Shown in pieces: positions 12,387 to 15,068 of a stretch of DNA of 15,068 nucleotides (position 1 is its first letter; each line of letters begins with the position of its first letter). The stretch is taken from positions 1 through 15,068 of the forward strand of contig JAEOTG010000052.1 of NCBI GenBank assembly GCA_016839985.1. The letters are read 5' to 3'. Position numbers and translations under genes: made by a program. This DNA is from Candidatus Heimdallarchaeota archaeon (GTDB lineage: Archaea; Asgardarchaeota; Heimdallarchaeia; Heimdallarchaeales; Heimdallarchaeaceae). The notes below the pieces were generated by a model. That model was given only the letters and a program-made list of their open reading frames with translations. It did not search any database and had not been told where the DNA came from.

Positions 12387-13637
12387 ATGACAGAACGATA
12401 TAAGGAATTGCTTGTTGCTCGATATTATGTAGAGCACGTTAAAAGCGTAGATGTTGCTGCAGAAGAAATCTGTGATGAAGAATCTGTAGGAACATGGACT
12501 GATTTAAGAACAACTGAGGGGAGACCTCATGTTGCAAAACTTCGTGCAGAAGTATTAGATAAGAAAGTCTTTGCTGATCATGAAGGATATCAGAGCGGAG
12601 AGGTTACTATAGGTTTCCAAACAGAAACTTTTGACATGGAAGCTGGAATAACAAGTATATTATCCATGTTAGCTGGAAATCTATTTGGTTTAGGAGCTTT
12701 GAGAAATATCAGATGGCTTGATGTTGATTTTCCTAGAAGTATTGCTGAATACTTTCCTGGTCCAAAATTTGGTGTAGACGGAGTTAGAAAAATAATTGGA
12801 ACCGACAAAGGAGAGTTTCCAGGTCGTCCTCATGTAGGTACTATTGTAAAACCTAAAATGGGATTGACTGCTAAAGAATGGGCAGAAGTTGCTTATGATG
12901 CAGCTTCTGGTGGTGTTGATTTCATTAAGGATGATGAAAATTTAAGCAATCAACCATTTTGTCCAATAGATGAAAGAACAGTCAATGTTCTGGAAAAACT
13001 TGACCTAGTCAAAGAAGAGACTGGAAGAAATGTAATTCACGCAGTTAATGTAACAGCAACTCATGATGTTATGTGGAGAAGAATCGAAGAAGCTCTTGAT
13101 AATGGAGCTAAATGTTTGATGATTGATGTAATATTGACTGGTTATCAAGAACTTGCACAAATGGCAAGAGATCCTAGTGTCAAAGTTCCCATTCATGTTC
13201 ATCGAACAATGCATGCTGCTTTTACTCGAAACCCATTACATGGTATTTCTATGCTTCCTATAGCAAAAATAGTTCGTATGACAGGTGGAGACCAATTACA
13301 CATAGGATCGTATGGGCAAGGTAAAATGGATACAGATTTAGATCTTGAACTTAAACTGAAAGATGCTTTACTCAATGACATGTACGAATTTAAAACAGTA
13401 TTTCCAACAGCTTCAGGAGGACTTTATCCTGCTAAAATCCCCAATTTAGTAAAATATGGAGGAAATAATATTATCTTACAAGCTGGTGGTGGAATACATG
13501 GTCATCCTGATGGAACTCGCAAAGGAGCTATGGCTATGCGTCAAGCTCTAGATGCAACTTTAAAAGGCATATCTCTTGATGAATATGCAAAAGAACATAT
13601 AGAACTTGCTAAAGCTCTTGAGAAATGGGGATATTAA
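12387..13637 (+). CDS. rbcL: Form III ribulose-1,5-bisphosphate carboxylase (archaeal RuBisCO)
   Basis: 416 residues, shorter than plant form I and typical of archaeal form III. All catalytic positions I could check are kept: TWTD near residue 37; N98 in GNLFGLGAL; K156 and K158 in IVKPKMGL; the carbamylated lysine K181 with metal ligands D183 and E184 in GGVDFIKDDE; H272-R273 in HVHRTMHA; H305 in QLHIGSYG; the loop-6 lysine K313 in GQGKMD; and the phosphate site AGGGIHGHPDG near 366-376. It is therefore a true carboxylase, not a RuBisCO-like protein. It is in an operon with ribose-1,5-bisphosphate isomerase, so its likely job is salvage of nucleoside ribose, not autotrophy. ATG follows GTGAGAAATT, a plausible ribosome binding site. 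Confidence 0.95.
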   Translation: MTERYKELLVARYYVEHVKSVDVAAEEICDEESVGTWTDLRTTEGRPHVAKLRAEVLDKKVFADHEGYQSGEVTIGFQTETFDMEAGITSILSMLAGNLFGLGALRNIRWLDVDFPRSIAEYFPGPKFGVDGVRKIIGTDKGEFPGRPHVGTIVKPKMGLTAKEWAEVAYDAASGGVDFIKDDENLSNQPFCPIDERTVNVLEKLDLVKEETGRNVIHAVNVTATHDVMWRRIEEALDNGAKCLMIDVILTGYQELAQMARDPSVKVPIHVHRTMHAAFTRNPLHGISMLPIAKIVRMTGGDQLHIGSYGQGKMDTDLDLELKLKDALLNDMYEFKTVFPTASGGLYPAKIPNLVKYGGNNIILQAGGGIHGHPDGTRKGAMAMRQALDATLKGISLDEYAKEHIELAKALEKWGY

Positions 13638-13711
13638 AATACTTTAATCCACCTTTTTCAAAATAGTTTTCCAATAAACTTTAAGAGGGATAAAATAGTA
13701 TATTGGAAATT

Positions 13712-14497
13712 ATGCCAGAAAACTACATTGAAGTTAATGATTTAAACATGTTCTATATTGAAAAAGGAAAAGGTCACCCACTAATCCTTCTTCATGGAGG
13801 GATAGCAACAGCAGAAGCTAACTGGTCAAAACAAATTGAATTTTTCTCAAATCATTTCAGAGTTATTGCGGTCGACTCCAGAGGTCATGGGAGAACGAAC
13901 AATCCCACTGAGGAGTTCGGCTACAAACTTATGGCTGAAGATGTAGCAGCTCTAATTCAATCTTTGAATCTGGAAAAACCTTTTGTATGTGGCTGGAGTG
14001 ATGGTGGTCAAATAGTTTTAGAAATTGGTATAAATTACCCAGACTTATCAAAAGCTCTAGTTGCAGGAGGAGTTTTGAGTGAAATCACCAATCACTATAC
14101 CTCAGCTATGAAAAGCTGGGGTATAGAAGGACCAGGGAAAGTCGAATTTGAGAAGCTTAGAGAGGTAATTCCACAGTTTGTAGATGCATTACCAGAAATG
14201 CACTCATCAGTATATGGACCAGAATACTGGAAAAAACTTCTTCAAAATATTTCAAAAATGTGGTGGGATCCATTACAATTTCCCGAGAAGAGAATTGAAC
14301 AAATTGAAGCACCTATTTTGGTGATTGCTGGTGATAGAGACGCAGCTACTTCTATTGAAGAGTGTGTGAAAATATATAAGCAAATTCCGAATGCAGAGCT
14401 TGCAATTATTCCAAATGGTGATCACGATGTCTATGAGACAAAACCCGAATTGTTTAATGATATAGTACTGGAATTCTTGACGAGACATAAGGAATAG
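13712..14497 (+). CDS. Alpha/beta hydrolase
   Basis: 261 residues from the ATG. The canonical fold and triad are visible: oxyanion loop LLHGGIA at residues 27-32, RVIAVDSRGHGRTNNP at 50-65, nucleophile S96 in CGWSDGGQ, catalytic aspartate D210 in VIAGDRDAATS, and histidine H238 in NGDHDVYETKP. No signal peptide. The substrate cannot be told; relatives include esterases, lactonases and haloperoxidases. It lies 74 bases after RuBisCO on the same strand, possibly with its own TATA-like CTTTAAGA at 13679. The frame also begins with a TTG at 13703, three residues earlier. ATG 13712 is chosen because MPENYIEVND is a normal N-terminus and because the ATG is the stronger codon. Convergent with the DinB-family gene, 7 bases apart. 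Confidence 0.88.
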   Translation: MPENYIEVNDLNMFYIEKGKGHPLILLHGGIATAEANWSKQIEFFSNHFRVIAVDSRGHGRTNNPTEEFGYKLMAEDVAALIQSLNLEKPFVCGWSDGGQIVLEIGINYPDLSKALVAGGVLSEITNHYTSAMKSWGIEGPGKVEFEKLREVIPQFVDALPEMHSSVYGPEYWKKLLQNISKMWWDPLQFPEKRIEQIEAPILVIAGDRDAATSIEECVKIYKQIPNAELAIIPNGDHDVYETKPELFNDIVLEFLTRHKE

Positions 14498-14504
14498 AGA
14501 AATC

Positions 14505-14963
14505 TTAAATTATGTATTCTATTACTGGAGAATCCATTTTAAGTAGTCTAAAATATACACTTAATTGCCCTCTATGATGAATACTGTGTTCTATCATCTC
14601 TTGAAGAATTTCTTCTTTTGTAGCAGATTTGTTAAAATCTTTTATCACATCTTGGAGAATATCTGGGGAAAGTTTTTCTAAGTAAGTTTCAGTTTTCTTT
14701 ACAACTGTATCATACAGTTTTTTAATTTCTTGAGCAGAAGAATATTTTTCCAAAGAATAAGATTGAGGTTCCCATGTATTTTCTACACATCCCTTTAGGT
14801 AGAAATGAATAGATCTTATCATATGGAGAACTATCTCCCCTAAGGGGCGGCTGTTACTTATTGGTTCTTGCAATATTATCGTATCATCAAGCTTTTCAAT
14901 AAACAAACTCGTTTCATTCAGATGACGTAAAATAGATTTTTTTAGTTCATTTACACCCATCAT
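14505..14963 (-). CDS. DinB-family (YfiT-type) putative metal-dependent protein
   Basis: 152 residues, all helical, matching the four-helix DinB/YfiT fold. The metal-type histidines are in the usual positions: H47 in GEIVLHMIRS, and H126 and H130 in the motif EHSIHHRGQLSVYFR near the C-terminus. Such proteins are thiol-dependent transferases or of unknown role; many bind Zn or Ni. No catalytic assignment is possible. Two ATG codons are adjacent at the start (14961-14963 and 14958-14960); I list the first. TGATTA before the first ATG contains GTGAT, a possible ribosome binding site. The gene faces the alpha/beta hydrolase and has its own upstream region at 14964-15068. Confidence 0.85.
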   Translation of the reverse strand: MMGVNELKKSILRHLNETSLFIEKLDDTIILQEPISNSRPLGEIVLHMIRSIHFYLKGCVENTWEPQSYSLEKYSSAQEIKKLYDTVVKKTETYLEKLSPDILQDVIKDFNKSATKEEILQEMIEHSIHHRGQLSVYFRLLKMDSPVIEYII

Positions 14964-15068
14964 TAATCACATTTCTCTAAACTTGTTTCTATTTCTAAAT
15001 CTTTTTTGTCAAACAACTTTAGCTCTGAAACAGAAAGATTAAAAATAAAAGCTTAAACAATGAGTGTA
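14964..15068. other. Right-edge upstream region, probably divergent
   Basis: 105 AT-rich bases upstream of the DinB gene, containing TATA-like strings on both strands. At the extreme right, ATGAGTGTA begins at 15060 on the plus strand. It could start a rightward gene, with ATTAAAAATAAAAG (15039-15052) as its promoter, but nine bases are too few to call it. Confidence 0.3.

Noticed and set aside
13703..13711. TTG start of the alpha/beta hydrolase three residues earlier
   Set aside because: ATG at 13712 gives a normal N-terminus; the only purine-rich site before the TTG is too far away.
15060..15068. ATGAGTGTA as the start of a next gene
   Set aside because: Only three codons visible; noted in the edge feature but not called.
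1..15068. CRISPR arrays, insertion sequences, toxin-antitoxin or defence genes
   Set aside because: No regularly spaced direct repeats, transposase motifs or terminal inverted repeats were seen by eye.

Overview
The window looks like a stretch of AT-rich archaeal chromosome. The archaeal signs are: an Sm-like (LSm) gene next to eL37; an archaeal uL11; Nep1; a single-domain ZPR1; the AcnX-type phosphomevalonate dehydratase of the archaeal mevalonate pathway; a form III RuBisCO beside ribose-1,5-bisphosphate isomerase; an ADP-forming acyl-CoA synthetase; two tRNA genes with encoded CCA, one of which appears to carry two bulge-helix-bulge type introns; TATA-like boxes; and several starts that look leaderless. 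An alpha-SNAP/TPR-like coiled-coil protein and a truncated NosD-type beta-helix leader make an Asgard-type (Promethearchaeota) archaeon my best guess. That placement is inference, because no marker in the window was compared with a database.

Layout. At 1-1155 uL11 (leftward, running off the left edge) is divergent from LSm, eL37 and tRNA-Ala(GGC). At 1280-2932 there is one large TPR/SNAP-like, beta-sandwich, coiled-coil protein. At 2943-5214 a leftward three-gene operon with 4-base overlaps holds a MagIII/Nth-like DNA glycosylase and the large and small AcnX subunits. ZPR1 is at 5324-5932, rightward. At 5955-8087 is a fused alpha-beta ADP-forming acyl-CoA synthetase and at 8162-8902 Nep1, both leftward. 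At 9021-10581 lipB and lipA overlap. At 10570-10809 a leftward truncated secreted beta-helix fragment overlaps the end of lipA. The 346-base gap at 10810-11155 holds one doubtful small ORF. A CAU-anticodon tRNA with two introns is at 11156-11289, leftward. At 11417-13637 are ribose-1,5-bisphosphate isomerase and RuBisCO, followed by an alpha/beta hydrolase (13712-14497) and a convergent DinB-family protein (14505-14963).

How the genes fit together. The isomerase and RuBisCO form the last two steps of the archaeal AMP/nucleoside salvage pathway: ribose-1,5-bisphosphate to ribulose-1,5-bisphosphate to two 3-phosphoglycerates. The AMP phosphorylase is not in this window. AcnX makes trans-anhydromevalonate-5-phosphate for isoprenoid lipids. 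LipB/LipA supply lipoyl groups, and the acyl-CoA synthetase makes ATP from acyl-CoA. The rest is mostly translation (uL11, eL37, LSm, Nep1, tRNAs, possibly ZPR1) and DNA repair.

Most genes are recognisable housekeeping genes. I did not find a clear new multi-gene system, CRISPR array or intact mobile element. The most unusual items are the SNAP-like coiled-coil protein, the two-intron tRNA, the LipA/LipB pair in an archaeal setting, and the decayed-looking stretch between lipA and the tRNA.
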